Shown one piece after another: positions 1-13,349 of a stretch of DNA of 64,000 nt. Location of the stretch: NCBI GenBank assembly GCA_022844485.1, contig JALHLQ010000005.1:62001-126000 (forward strand), given 5' to 3'. The position numbers were made by a program, and so were the translations under genes. The notes under the pieces are model-generated. The model made no database searches. It was not told the origin of the DNA and worked only from the letters and a program-made list of their open reading frames with translations. Source of the stretch: Xanthobacteraceae bacterium (GTDB taxonomy: Bacteria; Pseudomonadota; Alphaproteobacteria; Rhizobiales; Xanthobacteraceae). Numbering within the stretch: the first letter of the stretch is position 1; each line of letters starts with the position of its first letter.

Positions 1-1020
1 CGGCTCGGCAGCGTCATCATCGGCTATACGCGCGACCGCAAGCCGATCCGCGCGAGCGACCTCAAGGCGCAGGGGCCGATGACGGCGCTGTTGAAGGACG
101 CCATCGCGCCGAACCTCGTGCAGACGCTGGAAGGCACGCCCGCCTTCGTGCATGGCGGGCCGTTCGCCAATATCGCGCATGGATGCAATTCGGTGCTGGC
201 GACCACGACTGCGCTGAAGCTCTGCGACTATGTCGTGACGGAGGCCGGCTTCGGCGCCGATCTCGGGGCGGAGAAATTCATCGACATCAAGTGCCGCAAG
301 ACCGGGCTTTCGCCCGATGCCGTGGTGCTGGTCGCGACCATCCGCGCCTTGAAGATGCATGGCGGCGTGAAGAAGGAGGACCTCAAGAGCGAGAATCTGA
401 AAGCGCTCGAGGTCGGCATCGCCAACCTGCAGCGCCACATCGAGAACGTGCAGAAGTTCGGGCTTGTGCCGGTCGTCTCCATCAACCGCTTCAGCGCCGA
501 TACCGATGCGGAAATCGAGCTCGTCAAGAAGGGCTGCGCAAAGCTCGGCGTGGAAGCCGTGATGGCGGATCACTGGGCGGAGGGCGGCAAGGGCGCGGCC
601 GATGTCGCGCGCGCGGTGGTGAAGGTGATCGACAGCGGCAAGAGCAGGCTGAAGCTGCTCTATCCCGACGACATGCCGCTGTTCGAGAAGATCCGCACTA
701 TCGCCAAGGACATCTATCGGGCGAAGGATGCGAGCGCGGACAAGTCGGTGCGCGACCAGCTCGCCTCGTTCGAGGCCATGGGCTATGGCCATCTTCCGGT
801 CTGCATCGCCAAGACGCAGTATTCGTTCACGACCAATGCGGATGCGAAAGGCGCGCCGACGGACCACGTCATACCCGTGCGCGAGGTGCGGCTGGCGGCG
901 GGCGCGGAGTTCGTCGTCGCGGTGTGCGGCGACATCATGACAATGCCGGGCCTGCCGAGAGCGCCGGCGGCCGACAATATCGATGTCGGGCCGGACGGCC
1001 GCATTGTCGGACTGTTCTGA
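1..1020 (+). CDS. fhs: Formate-tetrahydrofolate ligase, 3' part (5' end outside window)
   Basis: This is the C-terminal 339 residues of formyltetrahydrofolate synthetase, which makes 10-formyl-THF from formate, ATP and THF in the cytosol (or runs in reverse, releasing formate). The frame is open from base 1, so the first in-frame ATG at 79 is internal and the true start lies upstream. Recognisable family blocks include [35 protein letters not shown] and PVVSINRF, and the C-terminal PGLPRAPAA segment. The stop TGA at 1018-1020 is followed within a few bases by the ribosome-binding site of the formate dehydrogenase beta subunit. This links folate-bound C1 units to formate oxidation. Identification is secure. 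Confidence 0.95.
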   Translation, partial: RLGSVIIGYTRDRKPIRASDLKAQGPMTALLKDAIAPNLVQTLEGTPAFVHGGPFANIAHGCNSVLATTTALKLCDYVVTEAGFGADLGAEKFIDIKCRKTGLSPDAVVLVATIRALKMHGGVKKEDLKSENLKALEVGIANLQRHIENVQKFGLVPVVSINRFSADTDAEIELVKKGCAKLGVEAVMADHWAEGGKGAADVARAVVKVIDSGKSRLKLLYPDDMPLFEKIRTIAKDIYRAKDASADKSVRDQLASFEAMGYGHLPVCIAKTQYSFTTNADAKGAPTDHVIPVREVRLAAGAEFVVAVCGDIMTMPGLPRAPAADNIDVGPDGRIVGLF

Positions 1021-1031
1021 GGAGCGATCCC

Positions 1032-2735
1032 ATTAACATCGTCGCGGACAAACCGGGCAGCGGACGGCGCAAGCCGGCCAAGACGCCGAAGGGGCGGCAG
1101 GTCGAGCCGCGCGCGCTCGAGGAGGTCCGCGCTCTGCTCGGCGACGAGCCGCGGACGCGCGATCTTCTCATCGAGCATCTGCACAAACTGCAGGACAGGT
1201 TCGGCCATCTCCCGGCGGCGCATCTTGCGGCGCTCGCGGCGGAGATGAAGCTCGCGCTCGCGGAGGTCTACGAGACGGCGACGTTCTACGCGCATTTTGA
1301 CGTCGTGAGGGAGGGCGAGACGCCGCCGCCGAGCGTCACGATCCGCGTGTGCGATTCGCTATCCTGCGCCATGGCGGGATCGGAACGGCTCCTCGGACTG
1401 CTTCAATCCGGCCTCAAACCGGACGTGCGCGTCGTTCGTGCGCCTTGCATGGGCGCGTGCGATCGCGCGCCCGTCGCCGCGGTCGGGCATGTGCAAATCC
1501 CGAATGCGACGACGGAAAGCGCGGCATCGGCGGCGAAGTCATCCGCTCACCCGCATGCGTTTCATACGTCGACCGACTTCGCGGCTTATTCCGCGGCCGG
1601 CGGCTACGCGCTCTTGAAAAGCTGCCTTTCGGGGCAGAGCGCGCGCGATGCGGTCATCGCCGGCGTGAGCGACGCCGATTTGCGCGGGCTTGGCGGCGCG
1701 GGGTTCCCGACGGGGCGGAAATGGTCGCTCGTGCGTGCCGAAGCGGCGCCTCGGCTGATGGCCGTCAATGCCGACGAGGGCGAGCCCGGCACGTTCAAGG
1801 ACCGGCATTACCTCGAGCGCGATCCGCATCGCTTCCTCGAAGGAATGCTGGTCGCGGCCTGGGTCGTCGAGGCCGCCGAGGTCTACATCTATCTGCGCGA
1901 CGAATATCCTGAGATCCGGCTGATGCTGCGCGATGAAATTGCGAAACTCGAGCGTGCCGGCCTGTCGCCGCATGCAAAAGTCCATCTCCGCCGCGGCGCA
2001 GGCGCCTATATCTGCGGCGAAGAGTCGGCGATGATCGAATCGATCGAAGGCAAGCGCGGCTATCCGCGCCATCGTCCGCCCTATGTCGCGCAGGTCGGGC
2101 TCTTCGGCCGCCCGACGCTGGTGCAGAACGTCGAGACGCTTTATTGGGTGCGCGACATCGTCGAGCGGGGCGCCGCGTGGTTCACGGCGCAAGGCCGGCG
2201 CGGGCGCAAAGGATTCCGCAGCTTCTCCGTGTCGGGGCGCGTCAAGGACGCCGGCGTCAAGCTCGCGCCGGCGGGTGTCACCATGCAGGAATTGATCGAC
2301 GAGTTTTGCGGCGGAATGGCCGACGGGCACCGCTTCAAGGCCTATCTCCCGGGCGGCGCGTCCGGCGGTATCCTGCCGGCAGCTAAGGCAGACATCCCGC
2401 TGGATTTCGGCACGCTCGAGCCGCATGGCTGCTTCATCGGCTCGCACGCGGTCGTCATTTTGTCCGACAAGGACGATATGAAGTCGGTGGCGCTCAATCT
2501 CATGCGCTTCTTCGAGGACGAGAGTTGCGGGCAATGCACGCCCTGCCGCGTCGGTACGGAGAAGGCGGTGAAGCTGATGCGAGAGGGACCGTGGAACGAA
2601 GCCCTGCTCACTGAATTGTCGGCGGCCATGCGCGACGCCTCGATTTGCGGGCTCGGGCAGGCGGCGCCTAATCCGCTTCTGAGCGTCCTGAAACACTTCC
2701 GCGACGATTTGTCGAAACCGCTGGGCGGGTGGTGA
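1032..2735 (+). CDS. fdh1B: NAD-dependent formate dehydrogenase beta subunit (NuoE-NuoF fusion)
   Basis: This is the diaphorase subunit of a soluble formate dehydrogenase; it passes electrons from the alpha subunit to NAD+. It fuses a NuoE-like thioredoxin-fold [2Fe-2S] domain (residues about 30-155; Cys 107, 112, 139, 143) to a NuoF-like domain. The NuoF part has the FMN region GLGGAGFPTG, the NADH-site block GAGAYICGEESAMIESIEGK, and the C-terminal [4Fe-4S] motif CGQCTPC with a distal Cys. The same two-subunit fused layout is known for Fdh1 of Methylorubrum extorquens. Upstream in this frame there is no ATG, GTG or TTG that fits; an ATT at 1032 lies 7 bases after GGAG (1021-1024) and gives 567 aa. 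The start codon is therefore uncertain; the product is not. Confidence 0.9.
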   Translation: MNIVADKPGSGRRKPAKTPKGRQVEPRALEEVRALLGDEPRTRDLLIEHLHKLQDRFGHLPAAHLAALAAEMKLALAEVYETATFYAHFDVVREGETPPPSVTIRVCDSLSCAMAGSERLLGLLQSGLKPDVRVVRAPCMGACDRAPVAAVGHVQIPNATTESAASAAKSSAHPHAFHTSTDFAAYSAAGGYALLKSCLSGQSARDAVIAGVSDADLRGLGGAGFPTGRKWSLVRAEAAPRLMAVNADEGEPGTFKDRHYLERDPHRFLEGMLVAAWVVEAAEVYIYLRDEYPEIRLMLRDEIAKLERAGLSPHAKVHLRRGAGAYICGEESAMIESIEGKRGYPRHRPPYVAQVGLFGRPTLVQNVETLYWVRDIVERGAAWFTAQGRRGRKGFRSFSVSGRVKDAGVKLAPAGVTMQELIDEFCGGMADGHRFKAYLPGGASGGILPAAKADIPLDFGTLEPHGCFIGSHAVVILSDKDDMKSVALNLMRFFEDESCGQCTPCRVGTEKAVKLMREGPWNEALLTELSAAMRDASICGLGQAAPNPLLSVLKHFRDDLSKPLGGW

Positions 2736-2801
2736 TGCGAAGATCACCGCGAAGCGGTCCGGCCCCCCTTTCAGGGCAGGGATAGAGAGAAGAGCTGAAC
2801 G

Positions 2802-5585
<2,784 letters not shown>

Positions 5586-5870
5586 GTGCGGCGGCCATTC
5601 GTATGTTCTCAACCGCGCTGACGGCCGCTATGAGACGGGGAGCACGCTCCGGCTTTGGAGCAGCGGCCCTTGTCTTTCGCCCGATGGTTTGACCCTATAG
5701 CGGACGCGGCGGCAGCAGGGCAGTCAGGCCCCGGCGCCGGCCGAAAAACGATGCTTTGATCCGAGGCGATTTTGGCGATCTCCAGGCATTCTCCCGACGG
5801 CGCATCTCTCCTCCTTCGAGACGCCCGCCTTTGGCGGGTTCCTCGGAATGAGGCGTGTTAGGCATTTCGC
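5586..5870. other. Intergenic region between formate dehydrogenase and the CoA-transferase genes
   Basis: This 285-bp stretch holds no convincing reading frame. It carries the hairpin repeat listed separately near 5811-5857 and must contain the promoter of the downstream catabolic genes. I could not pick out a clear regulator box. Confidence 0.5.
5811..5857. repeat. REP-like hairpin of a type common in Bradyrhizobiaceae/Xanthobacteraceae
   Basis: A perfect 6-bp stem (CCCGCC / GGCGGG, 5824-5829 and 5833-5838) closes a TTT loop and is flanked by CTCCTTCGAGACG on one side and CCTCGGAATGAGG on the other. From memory, this layout matches a very abundant intergenic repeat of these families. It ends about 14 bp before the next start codon and may act as a terminator for the fdh operon. 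Confidence 0.5.
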
Positions 5871-6731
5871 ATGGCGCAAATTCTCTCCCTGAGTGAGGCG
5901 GTTGAACACGCGGTGCGTGACGGGGACACCGTCTCGATGGAAGGCTTTACGCACCTGATCCCGTTCGCGGCCGGGCACGAGATCATCCGTCAGCGGCGGC
6001 GAGGGCTGAAACTGATCCGCATGACGCCGGACCTGATCTACGATCAAATGATCGGCATGGGCTGCGCCGAGAAGCTGACGTTTTCATGGGGTGGAAATCC
6101 CGGCGTCGGCTCGCTGCACCGCCTGCGCGACGCCGTCGAGAACGGCTGGCCGCAACCGCTTGCGATCGAGGAGCATTCGCACGCGGCCATGGCGAACGCC
6201 TATGAGGCGGGCGCGGCCGGGCTCCCCTGCGCGATTTTCCGCGGCTATATCGGCGCGGATCTGCCCAAGGTGAATCCGAACATCAGGCGGGTGACGTGCC
6301 CCTTTAGCGGCGAAGAACTCGCGGCGGTGCCGGCAGTGCGGCCGGACGTGGCGGTGATCCATGCGCTGCGCGCCGACCGCGCCGGCAACGTGCTGCTCGA
6401 GGGCATTCTGGGCGTCCAGCGCGAGGCCGTGCTGGCCGCGAAGCGCTCGATTGTGACGGTCGAGGAGATCGTCGATGATTTCGGCCCGCGCAGTCCGAAC
6501 ACGGTGATCCTGCCCGGTTGGACGGTGGGCGCGGTCGTGGCGGTGCCCGGCGGCGCACATCCGTCCTATGCGCAGGGTTATTACGGGCGCGACAATGCCT
6601 ATTACAAGGCCTGGGATGCGATCGCGCGCGAGCGCGACACGTTCCTGGCCTGGATGAAAACGAATGTGCTCGAGACGGGGCCGGAGGTTTTTGCCGCGCA
6701 TGCGCGCAAACACCGGCAGGCGGCGGAGTAA
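5871..6731 (+). CDS. catI: 3-oxoadipate CoA-transferase subunit A (glutaconate CoA-transferase type)
   Basis: This 286-aa subunit is one half of the transferase that moves CoA from succinyl-CoA to 3-oxoadipate. It belongs to the glutaconate CoA-transferase (GctA) branch, as CatI of Pseudomonas knackmussii does; it is longer than the roughly 230-aa PcaI of the classical pathway. Family segments such as EGFTHLIPFAAGHEIIRQ and FSWGGNPGVGSLHRLRDA are visible. The assignment to 3-oxoadipate rests on the next genes, subunit B (3-bp gap), the thiolase pcaF and protocatechuate dioxygenase. Other dicarboxylates or glutaconate-like acids remain possible substrates. Confidence 0.85.
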   Translation: MAQILSLSEAVEHAVRDGDTVSMEGFTHLIPFAAGHEIIRQRRRGLKLIRMTPDLIYDQMIGMGCAEKLTFSWGGNPGVGSLHRLRDAVENGWPQPLAIEEHSHAAMANAYEAGAAGLPCAIFRGYIGADLPKVNPNIRRVTCPFSGEELAAVPAVRPDVAVIHALRADRAGNVLLEGILGVQREAVLAAKRSIVTVEEIVDDFGPRSPNTVILPGWTVGAVVAVPGGAHPSYAQGYYGRDNAYYKAWDAIARERDTFLAWMKTNVLETGPEVFAAHARKHRQAAE

Positions 6732-6734
6732 ACC

Positions 6735-7508
6735 ATGGCGAGCTACACTGCGACCGAGATGATGACCGTGGCCGCCGCGCGGGCACTGCGCAATAACGAC
6801 GTGTGCTTCGTCGGGATCGGCGCGCCGTCGGCGGCGTGCAATCTCGCGCGGCTCACGCATGCGCCGGACCTTACGCTGATCTACGAGTCGGGCACGATCG
6901 CGACGAAGCCGAACGTGCTGCCGCTCTCGATCGGCGACGGCGAATTGTGCGACACCGCGCTGACCACGGTGTCGGTACCGGAGATGTTCCGTTACTGGCT
7001 GCAGGGCGGGCGCATTTCCGTCGGTTTCCTCGGCGGCGCGCAGATCGACCGCTTCGCCAATCTCAACACGACGGTGGTCGGGCCCTACGCCAAGCCGAAA
7101 GTCAGGCTGCCCGGCGGCGGCGGCGCGCCGGAGATCGCGACGAGTTGCGGCGAGATCTTCATCATCATGGCGCAGTCGAAGCGCAGCTTCGTGCCGACGC
7201 TCGATTTCATCACGTCCATCGGCCACGGCGAAGGCGGCAACACGCGCGCGCGGCTTGGGCTCAAGACGAAGGGGCCGACCAGACTGATGACCGACCTTTG
7301 CGTGTTCGAGCCGGATGCGGAAACGAAGGAGATGACGGTCGTGTCGGTCCATCCCGGCGTGAGACGGGAACAGATCCAGGAGAACACCGGGTGGCCGGTG
7401 CGGTTTGCCGCGCGCGTCTCCGAGACGCCGGCGCCGAACGCGAGGGAGCTCGAGGTCTTGCGCGAGCTGCATGCGCGCACGGCGCGCGCTCATGGGGAAG
7501 CGGCTTAG
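6735..7508 (+). CDS. catJ: 3-oxoadipate CoA-transferase subunit B
   Basis: This is the 257-aa partner of the preceding subunit. It carries the probable catalytic glutamate, Glu 51 in IYESGTIATKP, which would form the acyl/CoA thioester intermediate. Glycine-rich segments (VGIGAPSAACNLA, LPGGGGAPEIA) are typical of the GctB fold. It starts 3 bp after the stop of subunit A, so the two are almost certainly translated together. The stop overlaps the strong ribosome-binding site AGGAGG of pcaF. Confidence 0.87.
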   Translation: MASYTATEMMTVAAARALRNNDVCFVGIGAPSAACNLARLTHAPDLTLIYESGTIATKPNVLPLSIGDGELCDTALTTVSVPEMFRYWLQGGRISVGFLGGAQIDRFANLNTTVVGPYAKPKVRLPGGGGAPEIATSCGEIFIIMAQSKRSFVPTLDFITSIGHGEGGNTRARLGLKTKGPTRLMTDLCVFEPDAETKEMTVVSVHPGVRREQIQENTGWPVRFAARVSETPAPNARELEVLRELHARTARAHGEAA

Positions 7509-7519
7509 GAGGTTTTGTC

Positions 7520-8728
<1,209 letters not shown>

Positions 8729-8753
8729 GGAAAGAACAACGAGGGCAAGACCA

Positions 8754-9452
8754 GTGACGCTCGTTTATCCCCGCGAAAGCCTGCGCGATCATCCGCCGAA
8801 CGACTGTCCGGCCTACAGGAGCACGTCTAAGCGGCATCCGACGAAGCCGCTCGTCATCATTCCGCATACGCTGTCGGAACTCACGGGGCCCGTCTACGGC
8901 CATGAAAGCGTGCGGCCCGGGGACGAGGACCTGACCACGCAACACAAGGCCGAGCCGCTCGGCGAACGCATCATCGTGCATGGGCGCGTGCTCGACGAGG
9001 ACGGGCGGCCGGTGCCGAATACGCTGGTCGAAATCTGGCAGGCGAATGCCTGCGGGCGTTACGTGCATGTGTGGGACAAGCACCCGGCGCCGCTCGATCC
9101 GAATTTCACCGGCGCGGGCCGCACCGCGACGGACAAGAACGGCTACTACCGCTTCGTCACCATCAAGCCAGGCGCTTACCCCTGGGGCAATCACCCGAAT
9201 GCCTGGCGGCCGGCGCACATCCATTTCTCGCTGTTCGGGCATTCGTTCCTGTCGCGGCTCGTGACGCAGATGTACTTCCCCGGCGATCCGCTGTTTCCCT
9301 TCGATCCGATCTTCAATTCGGTTCCGGACGAGAAAGCGCGCGCTCGAATGATCTCCGCTTTCGATCTGCAAGAGACCGTTCCGGAATGGGCGCTCGCCTA
9401 CAAATTCGACATCGTGCTGCGCGGACGCAATGCCACGCCGACGGAGACCTGA
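8754..9452 (+). CDS. pcaH: Protocatechuate 3,4-dioxygenase beta subunit
   Basis: This 232-aa subunit holds the non-haem Fe(III) that opens protocatechuate between C3 and C4 (ortho cleavage) to 3-carboxymuconate. All four iron ligands can be assigned: Tyr 103 (GRYVHVW), Tyr 142 (GAYPWGN), His 155 and His 157 (RPAHIHFS). The start is GTG at 8754 with GAGGG eight bases upstream. It is followed 2 bp after its stop by pcaG. The genes for the intermediate steps (pcaB, pcaC, pcaD) are not in the window. Confidence 0.95.
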   Translation: MTLVYPRESLRDHPPNDCPAYRSTSKRHPTKPLVIIPHTLSELTGPVYGHESVRPGDEDLTTQHKAEPLGERIIVHGRVLDEDGRPVPNTLVEIWQANACGRYVHVWDKHPAPLDPNFTGAGRTATDKNGYYRFVTIKPGAYPWGNHPNAWRPAHIHFSLFGHSFLSRLVTQMYFPGDPLFPFDPIFNSVPDEKARARMISAFDLQETVPEWALAYKFDIVLRGRNATPTET

Positions 9453-9454
9453 AC

Positions 9455-10042
9455 ATGCCGGGAATCACCCCTTCGCAAACGGTCGGTCCGTTCTTCGCCT
9501 TCGGGCTGACGCCAAACCCGGGCTATGACTGGTCGGAACTGGCGACAAACAATCTCGTCACGCCGGATGTCACCGGCGAGCGCATCCGCATCGAAGGGCG
9601 CGTATTCGACGGCGAGGGCGCGCCGCTGCGCGATTCGATGCTCGAAATCTGGCAGGCCGACGCGCAAGGGCGCTACGCGCATCCGGCCGACAAGCGGGCG
9701 CCGAACGCGGCGTTCAAAGGCCACGGCCGCGCCGGCACCAAGGAGGACGGCTCCTATGTCTTCGAGACGATCAAGCCGGGCGCGGTGCCAGGCCCGAATG
9801 GCGCGATGCAAGCCCCGCACATCTCGCTGACCGTCTTCGCGCGCGGCATGCTCACGCATTGCACGACGCGCATTTATTTTTCCGATGAGGCGACGAATGC
9901 GTCCGACCCGATCCTGGCGCTCGTGCCGCCGGAGAGACGAGGCACGCTGATCGCGCGCGCGGAGAAGCGGGGCAGGGACACGGTCTATGTGTTCGATGTC
10001 AATCTCCAGGGCGAGAAGGAAACGGTGTTTTTCGAGGCGTGA
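9455..10042 (+). CDS. pcaG: Protocatechuate 3,4-dioxygenase alpha subunit
   Basis: This 195-aa subunit pairs with PcaH to form the (alpha-beta) dioxygenase. It starts SQTVGPFFAFGL, the typical intradiol-dioxygenase alpha opening, and keeps the fold (LEIWQADAQGRYAHPAD, FETIKPGAVPGPNG) but lacks the iron ligands, as expected for this subunit. The start ATG is 2 bp after the pcaH stop. Length matches the family (about 200 aa). Confidence 0.94.
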   Translation: MPGITPSQTVGPFFAFGLTPNPGYDWSELATNNLVTPDVTGERIRIEGRVFDGEGAPLRDSMLEIWQADAQGRYAHPADKRAPNAAFKGHGRAGTKEDGSYVFETIKPGAVPGPNGAMQAPHISLTVFARGMLTHCTTRIYFSDEATNASDPILALVPPERRGTLIARAEKRGRDTVYVFDVNLQGEKETVFFEA

Positions 10043-10098
10043 GGATAACCCTCCCATCGCGTGGGCAGGGACATAGAACCAACAGGGAGGATCATTCC

Positions 10099-11262
10099 AT
10101 GTTACGCAAGTCCATCATCGCCGCGGCGGCGGCCCTTGTGGCCGGTGGCGCGGCCGCGCAGGAACCCGTCAGGATCGGCCTCGTTCTGCCGATGTCGGGC
10201 CCGTTCGCCTCGACCGGCCGGCAGGTCGAGGCCGCGGTGCGCCTCTATATGCAGGAGAACGGCAGCACGGTTGCGGGCCGCAAGATCGAGGTGATCCTCA
10301 AGGACGACGGCAATGTCGCCGACGCCACGCGCCGCCTCGCGCAGGAACTGGTGGTCAACGACAAGGTCGCCGTCCTGGCGGGCTTCGGCCTGACCCCGCT
10401 CGCGCTCGCCACGGCGCCGATCGCGACGCAGGCGAAAGTGCCGCAGATCGTCATGGCCGCGGGAACGTCCGTCATCACCGAGCGCTCGCCCTTCATCGTG
10501 CGCACGAGCTTCACGCTGCCGCAGAAATCCGTCGCCATGGCGGAATGGGCGGCCAAGAACGGCATCAAGAAGGTCGTCACCGTGGTGACGGATTTCGCGC
10601 CGGGGCACGATGCCGAGAAATGGTTCAAGGAGGCGTTTACGAAAGCCGGCGGACAGGTCGCCGCCGAATTGCGCGTGCCGATCGCCAATCCGGACTTCGC
10701 GCCGTTTCTCCAGCGCGCGCGCGACGCGCAACCCGACGCCATCTTCAATTTCGTACCCTCGGGACAGGGCTCGATTTTCATCAAGCAGTTCGTCGAGCGC
10801 GGGCTCGACAAATCGGGCATCAGGCTGATTGCGACCGGCGATCTGACCGACGACGATATCCTCAACGGCTATGGCGACGCCGCGCTCGGCATCGTCACGG
10901 CAGGCCATTATTCCGCGGCGCATCCCTCGGCGAAGAACAAGGCCTATGTCGAGGCGTTCAAGAAAGCCAATCCGGGCATGCGGCCGAATTTCATGTCGGT
11001 CGGCGGCTATGACGGCATGCACCTGATCTATGAGGCGTTGAAAAAGACCGGCGGCAAGACCGACGGCCAGGCGCTGATCGACGCCATGAAGGGCATGGCC
11101 TTCGAAAGCCCGCGTGGGCCCATCTCCATCGATCCGGAGACGCGCGATATCATCCAGAACATCTACATCCGCCGCGTCGAGAAACAGGGCGGCGAACTCT
11201 ACAATATCGAGTTCGCGACCATCGCGTCGATGAAGGATCCGGAAAAGGCGGCAAAGAAGTAG
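10099..11262 (+). CDS. Branched-chain-amino-acid-type ABC transporter substrate-binding protein
   Basis: This 387-aa periplasmic protein has a clear Sec signal peptide (residues 1-21, cleavage near GGAAAQ-E) and the Peripla_BP_6 / LivJ fold, beginning VRIGLVLPMSGPFAS. The ATG at 10099 follows GGGAGG. It lies 56 bp after pcaG and heads a complete Liv-type importer. Binding proteins of this family often take aromatic or dicarboxylic acids in soil alphaproteobacteria, and the neighbours point that way, but the ligand cannot be read from sequence. Confidence 0.9.
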   Translation: MLRKSIIAAAAALVAGGAAAQEPVRIGLVLPMSGPFASTGRQVEAAVRLYMQENGSTVAGRKIEVILKDDGNVADATRRLAQELVVNDKVAVLAGFGLTPLALATAPIATQAKVPQIVMAAGTSVITERSPFIVRTSFTLPQKSVAMAEWAAKNGIKKVVTVVTDFAPGHDAEKWFKEAFTKAGGQVAAELRVPIANPDFAPFLQRARDAQPDAIFNFVPSGQGSIFIKQFVERGLDKSGIRLIATGDLTDDDILNGYGDAALGIVTAGHYSAAHPSAKNKAYVEAFKKANPGMRPNFMSVGGYDGMHLIYEALKKTGGKTDGQALIDAMKGMAFESPRGPISIDPETRDIIQNIYIRRVEKQGGELYNIEFATIASMKDPEKAAKK

Positions 11263-11374
11263 GTGGCGTCACGGGGGAATGTCTCGGCCGATGCTGAGGA
11301 GCGGAAAGGCGCTCCCCCTTCGCTGCCGGAGGTCTTGCGGCAAGTTCGGATGAGGCGTTTGCGATGATCGCCAA

Positions 11375-11440
11375 ACCCCCTCACCCGGCTTTCGTGCGTG
11401 CCGGTCGGCGCCCTCTCCCGGCGCAGGGAGAGCGGGAAAG
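11375..11440. repeat. Common rhizobial-type intergenic repeat fragment
   Basis: The segment CCCCCTCACCCGG ... CCCTCTCCCGGCGC ... GGGAGAGCGGG resembles a widespread intergenic repeat of Hyphomicrobiales in which CCTCTCCC pairs with GGGAGAGG. It sits in the 187-bp gap between the binding protein and its permease, where a stem-loop could reduce expression of downstream genes relative to the binding protein. The repeat recognition is from memory. Confidence 0.4.
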
Positions 11441-11449
11441 AACGAGCCC

Positions 11450-12310
11450 ATGCTGACGCTGCTGTTCGACGGTATTGCCTACGGCATGCTCCTTTTCATC
11501 GTCTCGGTCGGCCTGTCGGTGACGCTTGGCCTGATGAATTTCGTCAACCTCGCGCATGGCGCCTTCGCGATGGCGGGCGGCTACATCGCCGTCGTGGTCG
11601 TGAACCGGTACGGCGTGTCGTTCTACGCCGGGCTTGCGATCGCCTTCGTCTTTGCAGCGGCGATCGGGGCACTGCTCGAGCGCACGCTTTACGTTCACGT
11701 CTATGCGCAAGGGCATCTCGAGCAGGTCCTGTTCACGATCGGCCTCGTGTTCATGGCCGTGGCCGCCGTCGATTACGTGCTGGGTTCGCAGCAGCAGTTC
11801 ATTCACCTTCCGACGGCGCTGCAAGGGCGGATCGAGGTGTTCGGCGTCGGGATCGGGCGCTACCGTCTGCTGATTATCGGGCTCTGCGGCCTGATCGCGC
11901 TCGCGCTCCAGGCAATCCTGTCCAAAACGCGCTTTGGCAGCCGGCTGCGCGCCGCAGTGGACGATCCCCGCGTCGCACGCGGGCTCGGCATCAACGTGAA
12001 CGCGGTGTTCGCGGTCACCTTTGCATTCGGCTCCGGGCTCGCCGGTCTGGGCGGGGCGTTGGGGGCGGAGATTCTCGGGCTCGACCCGAGCTTCCCGCTC
12101 AAGTTCATGATCTATTTTCTGATCGTCGTGACGGTCGGCGGCACGTCGAGCATCACCGGACCGTTCCTCGCATCCCTCCTGCTCGGCATCGGCGACGTTG
12201 CGGGCAAGTATTACGCCCCCCGCGTCGGTGCGTTCGTCATCTATACGATCATGCTCGTGGTGCTGATCTGGCGTCCGCACGGGCTGTTCGCGCGGCCGGC
12301 TGGAAAGTGA
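11450..12310 (+). CDS. Branched-chain-type ABC transporter permease (LivH family)
   Basis: This 286-aa inner-membrane permease has about eight hydrophobic segments and the LivH signature region GLMNFVNLAHGAFAMAGGYI near residues 24-43. The cytoplasmic coupling segment (AAVDDPRVARGLGINV) is also present. It is followed 7 bp later by the second permease. It forms the translocation pore with the LivM-like protein. Confidence 0.92.
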   Translation: MLTLLFDGIAYGMLLFIVSVGLSVTLGLMNFVNLAHGAFAMAGGYIAVVVVNRYGVSFYAGLAIAFVFAAAIGALLERTLYVHVYAQGHLEQVLFTIGLVFMAVAAVDYVLGSQQQFIHLPTALQGRIEVFGVGIGRYRLLIIGLCGLIALALQAILSKTRFGSRLRAAVDDPRVARGLGINVNAVFAVTFAFGSGLAGLGGALGAEILGLDPSFPLKFMIYFLIVVTVGGTSSITGPFLASLLLGIGDVAGKYYAPRVGAFVIYTIMLVVLIWRPHGLFARPAGK

Positions 12311-12317
12311 AGGGCGG

Positions 12318-13349
12318 ATGAGCACGCCTCTGGCTGCAGAGATCGCCGAACGGATGGTTGCACGCGCGCGCTGGAGCGTGCTCGAGATCGCTTTCTGGCT
12401 CGCCGCCGCCGCGACGCTCGTCCTGCTGCCGACCTGGCATCTCATCCTCAATGAGATCGCGATCCTGGCGCTGTTTGCGCTCTCGCTCGATCTCCTTCTC
12501 GGCTATGCCGGAATCGTCTCGCTCGGGCATGCGGCCTATTTCGGTTTCGGCGCCTATGTCGCCGGAATCATCGCCAAGCACGGCATCACCGAGCCAGTCA
12601 CCGGCCTCCTGATCGCGGGCGCCGCGGCGACCGCGCTCGGCTTCGTCACGAGCTTCCTCGTGCTGCGCGGCTCCGATCTGACGCGGCTGATGGTGACGGT
12701 CGGAATCGCTTCGGTGATGTACGAGCTCGCCAACAAGCTCGGCTGGCTCACCGGCGGCGCCGATGGCCTGCAAGGCATCGTCATGGGCGGGATATTCGGC
12801 CGATTCGATTTCGACATCAGGGGGCAGGTGGGCTATGCCTACAGTCTCACCGTCCTGTTCCTCCTGTTCCTGCTGGCGCGGCGGATCGCGCATTCTCCCT
12901 TCGGGCTCTCGCTGGTCGCGGTGAAGGGAAATGCGCTGCGCGCATCGGCGGTCGGCATCTCGGTGAACGGGCGGCTGGTCGCGATCTATACGCTGGCGGC
13001 CGGCTATGCGGGAATAGCCGGCGCGCTGCTGGCGCAGACGACGCAGTTCGTCTCCCTCGACGTGGTTGCGTTCCATCGCTCCGCCGACGTGCTGCTCGTG
13101 CTGATCATCGGCGGTGTCGGTTATCTCTATGGCGGTTTGATCGGAGCGGTGCTCTTCAAGCTGATGCAGGACTGGATTGCGGCCATCACGCCGCAATACT
13201 GGCAGTTCTGGATCGGGCTCATCCTCGTCTTGATCGTGCTGATCGGACGCGGTCGCATCGCAAGCTGGATCGCGCCGATCCGCATGGTCGCAAATGCGCT
13301 CGGCGACCGGCTGACGCCCTGGCGTTCCGTCCCGGCCAAGCGGAGCTGA
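12318..13349 (+). CDS. Branched-chain-type ABC transporter permease (LivM family)
   Basis: This 343-aa polytopic membrane protein shows the LivM signature LLLGYAGIVSLGHAAYFGFG around residues 56-75 and a coupling helix (VKGNALRASAVGIS). Its stop codon is directly adjacent to the ATG of the ATPase gene, so the two are expected to be translationally coupled. Confidence 0.92.
   Translation: MSTPLAAEIAERMVARARWSVLEIAFWLAAAATLVLLPTWHLILNEIAILALFALSLDLLLGYAGIVSLGHAAYFGFGAYVAGIIAKHGITEPVTGLLIAGAAATALGFVTSFLVLRGSDLTRLMVTVGIASVMYELANKLGWLTGGADGLQGIVMGGIFGRFDFDIRGQVGYAYSLTVLFLLFLLARRIAHSPFGLSLVAVKGNALRASAVGISVNGRLVAIYTLAAGYAGIAGALLAQTTQFVSLDVVAFHRSADVLLVLIIGGVGYLYGGLIGAVLFKLMQDWIAAITPQYWQFWIGLILVLIVLIGRGRIASWIAPIRMVANALGDRLTPWRSVPAKRS

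Noticed and set aside
183-1031. Upstream part of the open frame that leads into the formate dehydrogenase beta subunit
   Set aside because: It overlaps formate-THF ligase in another frame and has Arg-rich shadow composition, so it is not a longer beta subunit.
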